Positions 36,952-60,250 of a stretch of 64,000 nt of DNA are shown piece after piece. Position 1 is the first letter of the stretch. The number at the start of each line of letters is the position of its first letter. The DNA comes from Vicia villosa (Eukaryota > Streptophyta > Magnoliopsida > Fabales > Fabaceae). Position numbers and translations under genes: made by a program. The notes under the pieces are model-generated. The model saw only the letters and a program-made list of their open reading frames with translations, ran no database searches and was not told the origin of the DNA. Where the stretch lies: NCBI RefSeq assembly GCF_029867415.1, contig NW_026706171.1, positions 186,001 through 250,000 of the forward strand. Reading direction: 5' to 3'.

Positions 36952-39900
36952 CACTACAAAAAAACGCGTAAATTATGGCGGTTAAGTTACGGCGTTTAGA
37001 TTAAAACGCCACAATTTACGGTTGATTATGGCGGTTTTAACAAAGGTCGTAATATTATTACTAAAATGGCGGTTTCAACCGCCACTATTTACTTAAAATT
37101 TTCCCAAGTATCTAACGCGCTTTTATCTCACCCTTTCCTTATTTTTGTTAAATAATATACTTACTTAAAATTTATAACATATAATAAAATAAATTTGTAT
37201 TTATGTTAAATAATAATTATATTATTTTAAAAAAACTAATAATAATACAATACTCCTCAATGAATTAAAAAAAAAGAAAACAAAATCATATTCAGCTCCT
37301 TTTCTTCGTAGTCATATACTTTTTTCTCCAACGAAACCCTAACAATTTGTTCCTTCCGCTCTGTTTCCATTTACCCTTTCGATTTCAATTCGTTCATTTC
37401 ATTCAAATTCAAATCCTAACAATAATTTGAAATTAGAATCACACCTCTCCCGTGTCAGTATCAATATGGAACCCTAATAATCAATCCTACCATTCATTTG
37501 AACCGTCACTTTCGCTTCGTTCAATCGCAAATCCGCAGTTTGTAATTCCGCAATCAAGTTTTTTGTTGCTCTATTCTGCAGCTCTGTAATCTACAGTTCC
37601 GCAATCGGTTGTTCCACTTCTCGATTCTGCTACTCGATAATCCATGATTCTACAATCCACCAATTTCAAGGTAATACTGTGCTTTGGTTTTTCACAATAT
37701 GATTCCTGACATGTATTTTCTTACTGTTGTATCTCACCATGTTGTTTTCTTTTGATTTACCTGTATGAATCTTATCCTAATATTTGCTGTTGTGGTTGTT
37801 TATTGACAGATGCGCATTGGTTTCTCCCACTAAATTGTTGGATTCATAACTCTATTTGCTAACTGGTGAGTCTTTCCTTATCTTTTTAGTGGTTTGATGC
37901 ATAAGTATATAACCTTAATTCGCCATGCACATCAACTGTTCGACGAATTTCCATATTGGAATGCGTTTGACTTATATTCTCTTCTTTTCAGGAAAATGTT
38001 GGTTGAATCACAAGTATCTTACTGACTTCATCAGCTTGATCCTTGTTATTTGAGGTGAGTTTGCATACGAATTCTGAACTTGTGTGTGAGTATATGATTT
38101 GTTTCAATAGCCTATTTTTACCTTTTATAGAGTAGCTAGCATTGTTTGTTATTGGCTTATTGATTGCTATGGATGATTTTGCTGATATATTTTATCCTGG
38201 ACCGATCATGTGACCGGTCCAAGTCACTAATTAGACTGGAAAGACTGGTGAAATTTGATTTAACTTGACTGATTTGATATGGAAACTGATGACTTGGTGA
38301 TCTGCCGATTCATCATAACAGTTTCAAATGATGTTCCATATTAGAATAATGCAATTTGAAAATAAATTTGTGAATATCTATTGATGATCATCATTAATAA
38401 TGACTCATCATTGATGATTCTTTGAGTGAGACCAGTTTTTTGAGGGCGCATGTGACCGACAACCTCCGGTCTGTCGCTGATAGATGTCTCTTCTCTCATA
38501 CCGTATGTGTGGTTAGGGTAATCTCCTTCATAGCTATAATGTAGCGTAAAATCCGGTAGAAGATAGAGTGAGAAACAGAAGTACAGAGGAGGAATCTAAT
38601 GCGAAAATGACGCTTCTGGAATCATAGGGACGACCCAATTATTGCCCCCAACGCTGCCCGAAACTCATTATTTTGTCCCCCCTCTCCCCACCTATGCTAA
38701 TCTTAATCCTAATCCTCTAGAATTGCTACTACTAATTCTATTTATTCAGACGTTTTTGTTTTCTACTTAGTTACAATAGTAACCAAATTGAAAACCAAAC
38801 CGGTTAATTAAATATTCAAAGTTAGGTATGGAAGGAATAATAGTCTGCTGTTACAGTGACTAATGTCGACTAACAATGACATTCATATGATTTTGTTTTG
38901 TTTTTTTATAGGAAGTGTATTGTTGTTGATGCATTTGGTTTAAATGATACAATTTTCTAGATATGAGTTTTAATTATGTTGGCTAAATTAGAGGGAAAAA
39001 TAGAGCAAGGTAAAAAAACTTTGAATGTGACATTATCCATCCATTGTTTTTGTTTCTGTTTATTTAGTAGAATAAGAACAAAGATCAAAATTCGATGCGT
39101 GGATAATCTTAGGACCAAACACCATATGGTCTATAAGCTTCGTCTATCAAAGAAGATTGTATGAGGAAAAGACACGAGAATCATGGCTTAGAGTTTTTAA
39201 GTTTTGTTACTTTTAGTTAATCCTTGTTTGCTTGGTTTGAGTGATGAGCTTTTAGGGCCTGGATCAAATCAAACATTAACTTATGGATATACTTTTTCAA
39301 ATGAATGTTGATTGTCTTTTAGCGTCTGTTTTCTACAGAAGCTGAAGTAATTTTGGTTTTTTAATTCTCCTAGATGAAATCAAGACACAAATCAATTTGG
39401 TGTTTCTCTTTCCCACCAGTTGGGTATGGTCAATTTTGTCTCTATTTGAATAACTATTTATTAGGAAACTTACTTGAGCTGTTAGTTAACATTTTTACAA
39501 ACATTTTTAGTGAAAGCGTTTTGAGAAACAAATTCTTGTCATATGTGAAAAACATAAGGAAGGTAGGAGTTACATGAAACTAATTCCCATCTTTTATGCA
39601 GAAGCACAACAAGAGTTTGATGGGCATTGTTCGGTCCAGGTATATAGTGTGAAAGCTAGCACTCGAAAGAATCCAGCAGTGCTTTGGAATGCAGAATTCA
39701 CTCAAGCAGAAGAGTTCTTCAAGCAGCCTCCCTCGGTTGATAATTGTTTGAGAGACAATAAGTAAGTTCCATAACTTTAGAAGAATATGTATATGGTATT
39801 TTTGTTGTTGGTAATGAACATGTAATATATGCATTTAGTAGTCCCTCAAGCAAGTCTTGATGCTAATGGATATGCATTCTTAATGAACTAGTCTGATTGC

Positions 39901-40950
39901 TTTATCATAAATTCATAATTATGCTACCAGACTTGGTGCTAGTCATATGGAACTAAGATATTTCGTTTTGGTTCTCTTGGCTAGTGATAATTGCAACAAT
40001 TGTCTTTTTTATACACTTGACAAGAGACCAGATATTGTTATGAAGGGTTTCTGCGAATTGCTTATGTAGGAATACAATGTCATGTATATTTATTTGTGCA
40101 TATAAGAGAATAAATACATACTGTTTACAATTAAGAAGAAATTTGATTAAAAAGTAAACAAGTTTGTATATGACTATAATAGCTTTCCAATGTTATCTTT
40201 ACTCAAATAGTCCTCTGCATATAATAATTGTTCTGTTTTTCGTAGGCTTCTGAAACATGAGCTGAACCTTCATCACCTTATGACATAAGAAGATCATCTG
40301 ATGCAAGCAATACACTTGAAGAAAATCATCATATTCCTTCAAAGGACATGTTTTTATGGCACTGTTATGTTCTAAAATTTGTTCATTAGGAATAGCTTAA
40401 GATAATGGATACAAAATGTTGGTAATATTTTAGGAATAGATTGTGATACATATATGTTTTTTTTTTACAAGAATACATGAATGTAAATTTATTATAGATA
40501 GTTTAATATACTATTAGTGCTGGTATTCAATTGTGACAAAATTTAAATTTATTTTAGAATATTTCAAAGAGATGTTTTTCAAATAAATTTGAAAATTGTG
40601 GCAGTTCATACAAGGCTATATTAATTAACATTAGTTATTTAGGACAGTTTTAAATAAAGCAATTTTTAGTGAATTACGGCGGTTTTAACCGACGTAAAAT
40701 ATCAAAATATTTGTCCATGTAAGAACTATACGGCGTTTGAAACAGCCGCTACTTACAAGCAAAAACCGCCGCTTTAAAATGTGTAAAATACGGCGGTTTG
40801 CACGGCGTTTAAATTATAACCGCCGTTATTTTCCTTGCGGCAACCGTATTTACGGCGTTTTTAAAAATGTCGTATTTGTAAATTGTGGCGGTTCAAACCG
40901 CCATAATTTTCCTGAATTAACCGCCGCAATTTACGCGCTTTTTTGTAGTG
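36952..40950. mobile_element. CACTA (En/Spm-like) element without transposase
   Basis: Ends are CACTACAAAAAAACGCG and CGCGCTTTTTTGTAGTG (on the top strand), with GAT on both sides (36949-36951, 40951-40953). Subterminal GGCGGTT / AACCGCC motifs are dense within 140 bases of the left end and 280 bases of the right end. This is the layout expected for CACTA transposase binding sites. Length is 3999 bp. I find no TNPD/TNPA-like coding sequence, so it is non-autonomous. The interior is gene-like (see 37300-40330). Confidence 0.92.
37300..40330 (+). other. Exon-like segments inside CACTA element
   Basis: A pyrimidine-rich stretch resembling a plant 5' UTR (about 37300-37672) ends at AAG/GTAATACTG. 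Further segments with matched splice borders follow: 37810-37865 (ATTGACAG/ATGCGC...CTG/GTGAGT), about 37992-38053 (TTTTCAG/GAAAATG...TGAG/GTGAG), and 39601-39762 (TTTATGCAG/AAGCACAAC...AATA-type/GTAAGTTCC). Another begins near 40246 (TTCGTAG/GCTTCTG). The 39601 segment reads AEAQQEFDGHCSVQVYSVKA onward for about 54 residues without stops. I do not recognise the protein. A captured host gene fragment (Pack-CACTA) or a chimeric non-coding transcript would both fit. Confidence 0.5.
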
Positions 40951-41815
40951 GATGAGGGCTCAGGGTCAAGTACTGTGGGAGATTCAATCTAGCTCTGCTA
41001 AGCAAGTGGAAATAGAGATTTTTGTCTGAGAATGATGCAGTGTATTTTAATTTAATTATTTGCATATATACTGATGTTAAAGCAAAAATATTGGACTTTT
41101 CTATTTTGAGTTGAGGTAGCGAAGATTCGCTTTGGTGGAAGGATATTTGCTATGTGGATTAGTTGGGGGAAGAGGAGCTTAGGCACTGGTTTTCCAACTC
41201 CATTTCTTGTAAACTTGGAAATGGTATGGACTTAGCTTTTTGGCATCATTACTAGCTTTGAGCTGCTCCTTTAAAAATTCAATTTCCTAGCTTCTTTCCT
41301 TGTTCAATTACACCATTTTCCAAGGATGTGTTGATGTGCATAAGGTATATCCTTATGCACAGTGCATAAATACTCAAATATTGTTTATATTACTCAAAGT
41401 ATTATATTTATTACTCAAAATAATATACAGATTACTCAAAATAGTATAAATATTACTCAGAACATTGAATATATTACTCAAAATAGTTAAAATTCGATAT
41501 TACTCAGAATGGTGTACTCATTACTCACAATTAATAATTACTCATAATTAATAGATGTGTACAAATAATGCATATATTATTCATGGATTATGATATCATT
41601 ACTCGTTTCTAACTAAAATGTTACTCGGAACAATTTAAATATTACTTGTACAAGACTTATGCACCGTGTATAAGGATATACTCACAATTAATAATATGAG
41701 TAATTATTAATTGTGAGTAATGAGTACACTATTCTGAGTAATATTTACACCATTCTGAGTAATATCGAATTTTAACTATTTTGAGTAATATATTCATTGT
41801 TCTGAGTAATATTTA

Positions 41816-42837
<1,022 letters not shown>

Positions 42838-43368
42838 TATACTATTTTGAGTAATCTGTATATTATTTTGAATAATAAATATAATACTTTGAGTAATATA
42901 AAGAATATTTAAGTATTTATGCACCGTGCACATCAACACATCCCATTTGAATTGATGAACTTTAGATTTGAAATCTTGGCCTGAACAACTCTGACTCGTC
43001 TATTGAGAGTATTGCGCTCATCTAGTTGTGTTGCTAGATTCTCTTCGTTTGGTTCAACCTAATAATGAAGTAGCAGACAATTTTGTGCGATGGCGCAACA
43101 ATAGCGGTTTCTCTATTAGAGACAACTATGTGCCGCTGAATTCCTGGTGTGATTCTTAGGAAGACAAAGGTTCCAAACTTCTTATATATGGTTGAAGGCT
43201 TATTTTAAACAAATTACAAAATAGGAACGAATTAATTAAAAGAGGAATTATGAGGAAATCATGAAAGAAAGCTAAAAGAGTATAATTTAAGAAACAATAC
43301 AATTATATTCCAAATATTCAATACTTACTCAAAATTTCAGCACCCACATAAAATCAAGACTTAGGTGG

Positions 43369-43415
43369 TTTATTCAATACACACAATTTCAATGCACACA
43401 AACACTAGTTTTATT
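43369..43415 (-). terminator. FAR poly(A) signals
   Basis: Two AATAAA hexamers on the minus strand (43415-43410 and 43374-43369), 22 and 63 bases past the TAG stop. This is normal spacing for plant near-upstream elements. Confidence 0.5.
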
Positions 43416-43437
43416 CAAATACACACAATTTTGAAGA

Positions 43438-53194
<9,757 letters not shown>

Positions 53195-53990
53195 TATAGA
53201 AAAGAATGAAAGTGATAGTCAAGTTTTGATTTGGTAATACTTATTGCATGCCAAGTATCTTATTTATAGCATAGCGAGTACATCATAGTTATTTAGTATG
53301 TCGGTAGAACATATAAGTTATTCAGAATTAAAAAATTAAAAATTGTAAAATGAATCGTACAATAGTAGTTGGGAATACTAGACATGTTACACGATATACG
53401 AATGCACTACACAAAATAAATGTTTTTAATTCGGCTGGAAAATATGTTTTCTCTCGTAGACAATATGAGGTGTAATGAAAAGTGCGTCATTTTTTTTAAC
53501 TGTCAATCAAAAAGAAAAGTGACACTGGTTATGAATTCTATCTTTTAATAATAATAATTTTGTATTTTCAAAATTAGAAATTATGTCACACTTCTCCTCT
53601 CAATTACTTCTCATGTCTTAAACAATTTTGTATTAAACAGCACAAAGAGTGTTAACCCAATACAAAAAGAACAAAAACAAAGGCTAAAAAACAGCCCAAA
53701 CCTCCTTCCCTACAAGTTGACCCCAACAAGCTCCGACGGGTTATGAATCCACTCCACCACAACCAACTCAGCCCCTCTATTAACTATAATAGAAAATCAG
53801 TCCCAACCCAAAGATATATAATGGAATCTTTTCCACTTGAGAGAGCTAGTGGCGTACTTGTTGATTTTATGAGCCCTTCTTTCATTTATGATGCAAATAA
53901 TCCATTTGTTCTCATGTTTAAGATTAATGGCCGAGTATTTTCTCCTACGACGATAAAGTGTTTATTCTTTTTAAAATCTTCCCTTTCAAG
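53195..53990. other. FAR upstream region
   Basis: FAR promoter (to about 53400, shared with the pseudogene's upstream at 56440-56600), then unrecognised sequence. A frame at 53743-54027 (starting NPLHHNQLSPSINYNRKS) matches no family I know and runs into LTR sequence, so it is not called a gene. Confidence 0.5.
53258..53270 (-). promoter_or_regulatory. FAR TATA box
   Basis: On the minus strand GCTATAAATAAG lies about 65-75 bases before the ATG at 53194, leaving room for a short 5' UTR. The same sequence context is kept upstream of the FAR pseudogene at about 56440-56456. Confidence 0.65.
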
Positions 53991-54361
53991 TAGAACTATA
54001 TTAGCTCTGACTTCTCCATTACACTGAGGAGGTATGTAGGCACAAGATGTAATATTTTGCCGAGCTTATTTTAAAAAAATCAAACAAACTCTTTCTTTTG
54101 CACACAATATCTTTTTAATAAACACAGATTTTTAAAAAGGTTCCTATAGAGTACCACAGATATGAGGGGTTCTTAAAACCTTCCCCTTGTATAATCAGCA
54201 CCCGTACCTAAGATTCTTTTTTTTTGTTCCAAAAACTTCATTTTGGGTTTATTTCGCTCTTTTTCCATTTCCTTTGGAAACAATAAAGTGCGGTGGCGAC
54301 TTTCACTGAAATAACGAGTCGAGTCAATCAATGGCGTTGATCTCAAATTTTCCGCCGCAAC
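53990..54361 (+). repeat. Ogre-like LTR 3'-end remnant
   Basis: Carries the conserved LTR order seen elsewhere in the window: GCTCTGACTTCTCC...GGTATGTAGGCACAAGA, GAGTACCACAGATATGAGGGG, ACCTTCCCCTTGTATAA, AACAATAAAGTGCGGTGGCGA, and an end CCGCCGCAACA. The first kilobases of the LTR are missing or unrecognisable. Confidence 0.7.
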
Positions 54362-54720
54362 AGTTCTCTATGATAAATTGCAATAGAAGAAAGATATTTG
54401 GGTTCAAGATTTGTGTTTTTAAATAGTCATATAATTGTATACTTACTTTATTTATCTAACCTTTTTTTATTTTATATCAGAATCAAATGAATGAAATATC
54501 CAATATTCGATCTTCCCCAAAATTCAATGAAACAAGAGCATTTCATCTTCACTGATAGTGATAACGATGAATCAAATTCAAAATTTATTATGTATTTATA
54601 CTTAAATATTTTGTGTAAACAATGTAATATTCTGTGTAAAAAAATGTAATTTGTAAACAATCTGATTTAATATTCTATTTAAAAAATGTAACTTGTATTT
54701 TTAAAAAAATTATCTTTCCC
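54362..54720. other. AT-rich unannotated DNA
   Basis: Nothing recognisable. AT-rich with repeated TGTAA motifs. It lies between the LTR remnant and CACTA-type terminal sequence. Confidence 0.4.
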
Positions 54721-54943
54721 CTCGGTTTTTGTCCTGAACAGAAAGGTATTTGGTGCTATTTTTGAAAATATAAAAATGCATTCATTGGACATCGAACCAA
54801 TGACAATTTCAACCATCTCCTCGATTAATCAGAAACTGGGGAATAAAGTGGCAAGTTTTCACGACTCTCGTCGTAACCCCACTTGTAAAACTAAGGTAAA
54901 ATCCCCTTTGCACTCGAGGTAACATGGGTTTTTTGTAGTAGTG
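54721..54943 (+). mobile_element. CACTA 3' terminal fragment
   Basis: Ends GGGTTTTTTGTAGTAGTG at 54943, the complement of a CACTACTACAAAAAA terminus. The preceding subterminal sequence (CGAACCAATG, then GTAACCCCACTTGTAAAACTAAGG) resembles 55800-55930. No matching left end was found at a consistent distance. Confidence 0.55.
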
Positions 54944-55930
54944 TTGAAATGAATAAAAAAGGTTTAGTGGAGAAAGATATTTGGAAAAAGATGTCGGTGT
55001 TTTATGATCTTCCATATTGGTCTATTCTCAATGTAAGAAATTATCTTGATGAGATGCAAGTGGAAAAACATGTATGTGATAGTTTGATTGGAACACTTCT
55101 CAACATTAAAGGTAAGACAGAATATACTAAGACGTTCGGTGAAGAGGTATTCAAGGTTTAAATGTTAAGACATTTAACCGAGATATATTTCTACAAGCAC
55201 ATTTCTTTATATTAAATAATGTTGATGAAGTTCAACTTAACTTGTCCGTTCACAAAAGTCTTATCAAGGAAAAATTCTTCCGGATGAGTGAAAAAAAGTG
55301 TTGATTGAGCATAACAAAATTTTCATAACTTGATTTAATAATTTTTTTAATAGAGAGTAGTGCATCAGAGACAATTAAATAGATGTCACATATTTCTAAG
55401 TTTATTGTATTAATTTGGAGTGCATACGACATTACTAAATTTTCATTCTATACAAAATTAAATGATGATCATAGTACTATGCAAAATAGTGGGGTTATAA
55501 TTGAAGCTTAATTAATGTACATCTCTAGTTCCAAAGATAACAATCCTTTACTAGCGTCTAGAGGGTGCTTTGGGGTCATTGAAGAGTTTTTGGAGATTGA
55601 TTATGTTACTTTTAAAGTGTCTTTATTTAATTGCAAGTGGATTGACATTAATATTTGTGTAGGAATCGATGAATTAGGATTCACACCGGTTAATCTTCAA
55701 AAGGCAACTTATATGAACGAACAATTCATCATGACATTTCTAGCAAAACAATATTTTTATATCAATGATCTTTCCAACACACGATGATTAATTATTCTAT
55801 AAAAAATCATTGGGGTTCGAACCCACGTGCAGAATAATTTACCCCGTTACAAAATCAATGGATAAAATAGTAAATTTTTATAACCCTCATCGTTACCTCA
55901 CATGTGAAATCGAGATTAAATCTACTTTGG
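54944..55930 (+). pseudogene. CACTA transposase (TNP2-type) C-terminal remnant
   Basis: Decayed pieces of an En/Spm transposase. The block at 54985-55115 reads MSVFYDLPYWSILNVRNYLDEMQVEKHVCDSLIGTLLNIKGK, which matches the domain before DUF4218. At 55195-55300 comes ILNNVDEVQLNLSVHK-like sequence. At 55515-55787 a DUF4216-like segment appears (GVIEEFLEIDYVTFKVSLFN, CKWIDINICVGIDELGFTPV). Frameshifts separate the pieces, and the DDE catalytic region is absent. Sequence after 55800 is CACTA-type subterminal, without a terminus. Confidence 0.8.
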
Positions 55931-55989
55931 AGCTGAAATTAAATATGTTTGTTATAACAGTGAAAGTCTCAACAATTGTGAAATAAATG

Positions 55990-56600
55990 AGGTAGAAGTA
56001 GATCTATATCTTCAAAAATTATGTCATTTTTAAGCTTTTCATGTTTTATTCCTAAAGTTTCATAGCAACATCTCCTCCAATTGTTACAACCTTCTTTGAT
56101 AAAAGAATTAAAATCTCCACCGAATTCGCCATGTTGTACGCAAAATAAATCAATTTCAAAAATCTGATATGCGACAATTACATAAATTTAAGTAAGAAAA
56201 CAAATATTATGTTTGTTCATTTTAAATTGTTTTTTTAGCTTTATTTTTTAATACAATTATTTGTTTTATTTTTATATTATACTATGAATGATGAACCTCA
56301 TTTTGCAAGCGATTTGCAGCCAAATCATGTTTGAAGCTCTTAGGAGTAAACACTGTTTTGTATCTCTGGTTGGATCATTAGTATCTTTTCAATAGAAACT
56401 GCACATAAAGATAATAATATAAAGTTAAATAATTTCTTATATTATTTATAGCATACTGAGTACAGCACAATAGTATGTCAATGTGAATCGAAATTAGAAA
56501 ATGACAATGAATACGATTGTAGCTTTAGTGTGGTCTAATGTTATTAATGCAAACCGTACAACAGTAGTTGGGGATAGTAGACATGTGTTACATGATATAT
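55990..56600 (-). pseudogene. FAR pseudogene (exons 2-3 and promoter only)
   Basis: Minus-strand relic of a FAR duplicate. 55998-56167 matches FAR exon 3 with its 3' splice site. 56285-56395 matches exon 2 (VSIEKIL-IQP) with a stop and changes. Exon 1 with the start codon and nucleotide-binding loop is gone. Directly beyond exon 2 the sequence continues into DNA like the real gene's promoter, including the TATTTATAGCATA context. Downstream exons are replaced by CACTA debris. Confidence 0.85.
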
Positions 56601-58930
56601 GAATCAGATCATTTTGATGGAACTGATATTTTAGAAGTTCATAGTTTTTCTCTCAAAAAAATTGAATTAGAAATCGTTCTTTTTAATTATGTTTGAGAGA
56701 TAAATATTAATTTCAATTATGACTCCATGAATTATTGACACTTTCAAACTGAAATTTTTTAAAATTATTGGAGAGATATGGACTCATTCTAAACTAATTG
56801 TTTTAAATTTTATTACTTTATTATTTATACAAAAACTTATATGTTGTCTCTCGTACCCATATCTTTGGTATGCAGGACAAAAATATACATTGTTTATACA
56901 AAAACTAAAATGGCACACTCATTCTCTTTTTACAATAAAACTAAATCAAATACAAATCATTAACTACAAAGTCAAAAGGCAAAATTGTCTAACTTAAACT
57001 AAGTCCTAAAGTCTTCTTCTATGAAAGATAAATGATTGTTAAACACCTATTAATTTTAACAACATTTAAAAACAATTAGCATAGCACAACAACAACATCA
57101 ATCATTCAATAATAACAATATTAAATCTTTTACTAATACAATAACGACGACAACAACAAATAAATAAAATCACTAATTATTGAATCCCAATAAATTATTG
57201 TTACAAATAAATCTTTTTACCACTTAATTTAATGGTAATAGATTCGTGAACGTATGTTATTCCTCCAAATCTCTACATGTTAAAAAAATATTAATAAAAA
57301 ATATTTAAAAGTAAAGTGAACATTTTAGTATGATAAATATATATTACTAAGTCATATAAAATATTTACTTGTTAGTTTTCTCTTATTTCTTTTTGATGAT
57401 CATAACAAATAGTATGCACATCATTTAATAAATTTATTTATATGTAATACGCACTTGTTATTGGGTGAAAATATGGAGTACGAAAACAATCTAAAGGAGG
57501 TAAATAGACTAAAAAATTCTTTTATAAAATTCCGAATGATTTTCCAAAAAGAGAATATTAGAGGTTTTTCAAAAATGCGCGCGGAAGGTTTAGAGCGAAA
57601 ATATGAGAATATTTTCACTAAAACCTAGTCACGTTAACACTTAATCATTTCACAAATACCTAAGATGATTAATTGATGATACATAAATGCAATCAATTGT
57701 TTCAGCTGTATACTTTACGAGGAATTACTATACAATGATTCAATTTAAACGAATTCTAACCTCAATAGTTTCTTAGAATTTAATCACCACTAAAGGTCGA
57801 TTAGACACCAATTCTAACAGAAGCTAACCTTACATAATACATCGCTAGCAATTGAATAAATGATAAACTACAATAAGAATTGAACCTCCTAGATCGTCAG
57901 TTTGACAAATGAATCAGTTAGAAAGAATGACAATTTGAAGTGCAACACTAGATAGTCAAAATGTTCTATCTCAAGAAACCAAGGCACTATGATTGTCCTA
58001 AGCAGATAACCCGAGAAGCATGTGTAATAGAATCTTGTGAATAGGTTAAGTTCTCAACCAGTTGTGATTCTGTACCAATGATGACTACTGGTTACATATG
58101 ATAACTGAAAGACATATTGAAAGCTGAAAGGCTATCAAATGTTGAAGCGAATATCCCAAGCTTTTTTGGTCAATCTGATATGTTGTGAAAACTCTAATGA
58201 ACGAGGAATTAGGTCCCGATTCTATTCAACTGAATCCTATTTGATGAAGGTTACCTTGTAAAGGGTCAACTTCATTGGTGAAATTGACTTTTATATTCCC
58301 TTATTTATTCTAGCATGCCTAAGTCTTAGAACTACGCTAGGCAGAGTTGCGGTGAATGGATATGCGAGGTGCAATATATCATGTTCCAAGCCAGTAATGA
58401 CTCATCTAACCCTGAATAAGATCGTATAATTATTGTAGGCATCAGGTGGTAGGTTGATAGATATTGGTAGTTATTTTATTGTATCAACATGATGGTCGTG
58501 GTCGATAATGTTAGACTTGAGCTATGGTACACATAACTTTGGAATAGTCCCTGGAGTCTCAAATGCGTGTACTGTATGGATGATCACATGCATACCATAA
58601 TGATGTAAATTGATACCGTCAGGCTAAGCCTTGCTTGATTGTACCTAGAATGGGTTAACGCAGTCATGCGAGACTCTTAGGTTTTGGTATTCCTGAGGAG
58701 TGAGACTGGAAAGACTTGAGAGACGATGATCTAATGAGTGAACTGTCTATTATATCATGTTGTCTGTAGTTGATATTATGATTAGTTTCAGTCACTACAT
58801 TTATATTTGTGAATTACTTTTTTATTGGAAAGTGTTAGGATCAGGCAGTTCCAATTTGTATACTATGGTTGCAATTTGTTACTTTTGCATCTAGCTTCTC
58901 CTTATAGATATGACTGGTGCTTAAAACTTT
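56600..58930. other. Unrecognised non-coding DNA
   Basis: About 2.3 kb with no gene, LTR end or TIR pair that I can defend. Part of 58000-58900 is less AT-rich and could be 5' sequence of the hAT element that follows. No hAT terminus was identified. Confidence 0.4.
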
Positions 58931-58949
58931 TCAGCTAAATTGTAGCAAC

Positions 58950-60250
58950 TTCGATATGGATAGTCATGATAGCGTTACAGACTTTGAGACAGAAGAACAT
59001 ATTGGTTATGCACCTCTAGTTTCTAATAATGTTGGTTTGTTGCCTCAAAAGCGCAAAAATCGATTAGAAGCATGTAATCATTTTACACCAATTTCGTCGA
59101 GCATAATGCAAGCATTGTGGTTCCTTGATCAAGTATAATGGTGGAACAAGCGTGATGCTAGCTCATTTGAGAAGATGTAGTGCTAATCTAGATAATGCGG
59201 TGAATGTGATGATGCATGAACCATCTTCAAGCTCAATGGAAAATAGGGAAGCGATTGTTAATCCATCCCCCTCAGTTCCCAAATTTGACCAAGAAGTAAG
59301 CCGAATGGACATGACAAAAATGTTCGTAGCCATGGAACTTCCGTTTCAAAAGGTAGAGCATTTATATTTACATCGTTTCATTTTTGGCTTACAACCAAAA
59401 TTTAAGTTCCCATCACGAAATACGTTGGCACGCGGTGTTTTGAAGAATTGGGATGCAGAGAAAGCAAAGATGAAGATTATTTTGTCACAAAATTATCGTT
59501 GAGTTTGTATCACTACAAACACATGGACATCTACTAACAAAGACTCTAATTACATGTGTCTCATAGGGCATCACATTGATAATAATTGGAAGCTACAAAA
59601 GAAGTTTTGAATTTTACTCAAGTCACCCACTACACAGGAGAGATTATGGCCAAAACAGTTAAGAAGTGCTTAAATGGTTGGGAACTAAATTGCCTGCTTA
59701 GTGTGACAGTGGACAACGCAGCCTCAAATGGCCTATTTTGAAAGATGGCTTATCTCTAAAAATGGCCTATTTTGAATGGAGAATACCTTCATACACGGTG
59801 TTGTGCCCACATAATAAACCTTATTGTGAAGGATGGGCTGAAAGAAGTTGATGAATCAGTTGTAAGAATTCGTGCAACGATGAGGTATGTGAGGCATACT
59901 CCTTCAAGGTTTCGAAGATTTAAGAAATGTATTGATCATGAAACAATTGGATATAAAGGTTATGTTGGGATATATTGTGAGACTCGGTGGAACTCAACAT
60001 ATCTAATGTTGAAAGGTGCATTAAAACATAACAAGACTAATACAGAGTTAGAATTCAGAGATAAAAAATATTTTAGTGAAATAGGTAAGGACAAAAGAGT
60101 GCATAAACCAGAAGATTGGGAGCATGTTGAGTTAATACTTCCATTTCTCAAAATATTTCATGAAGCTACATAGCGCATTTCAGGATCTTCTTTTATGACA
60201 AGCAACATGTATATGCTTGAGTTTTTTGGTGAGGTAGTGATGTTACATTG
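58950..60250 (+). pseudogene. hAT transposase (BED-finger, ricesleeper-like) remnant
   Basis: DNA transposase of the hAT superfamily. After a frame change near 59100 the BED zinc finger reads CKHCGSLIKYNGGTSVMLAH plus LRRC (59107-59178). DMTKMFVAMELPFQKVEH (about 59308-59360) matches the segment before the catalytic region. NGEYLHTRCCAHIINLIVKD (59775-59834) and GIYCETRWNSTYLML (59969-60013) are family hallmarks. Stops and frameshifts at 59500-59770 break it. AAATGGCCTATTTTGAA is present twice there, 32 bases apart. The C-terminal dimerisation domain is missing. Not functional. Confidence 0.85.

Noticed and set aside
53407..54943. One CACTA element from CACTACACAAAATAAATG to GTAGTAGTG
   Set aside because: Flanking triplets differ (ATG versus TTG), the left end matches the right terminus poorly, and an LTR remnant lies between. 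Only the right end is kept as a fragment.
57421..57618. Minus-strand 65-codon frame
   Set aside because: Phe/Ser-rich translation of AT-rich DNA without homology, splice sites or promoter.
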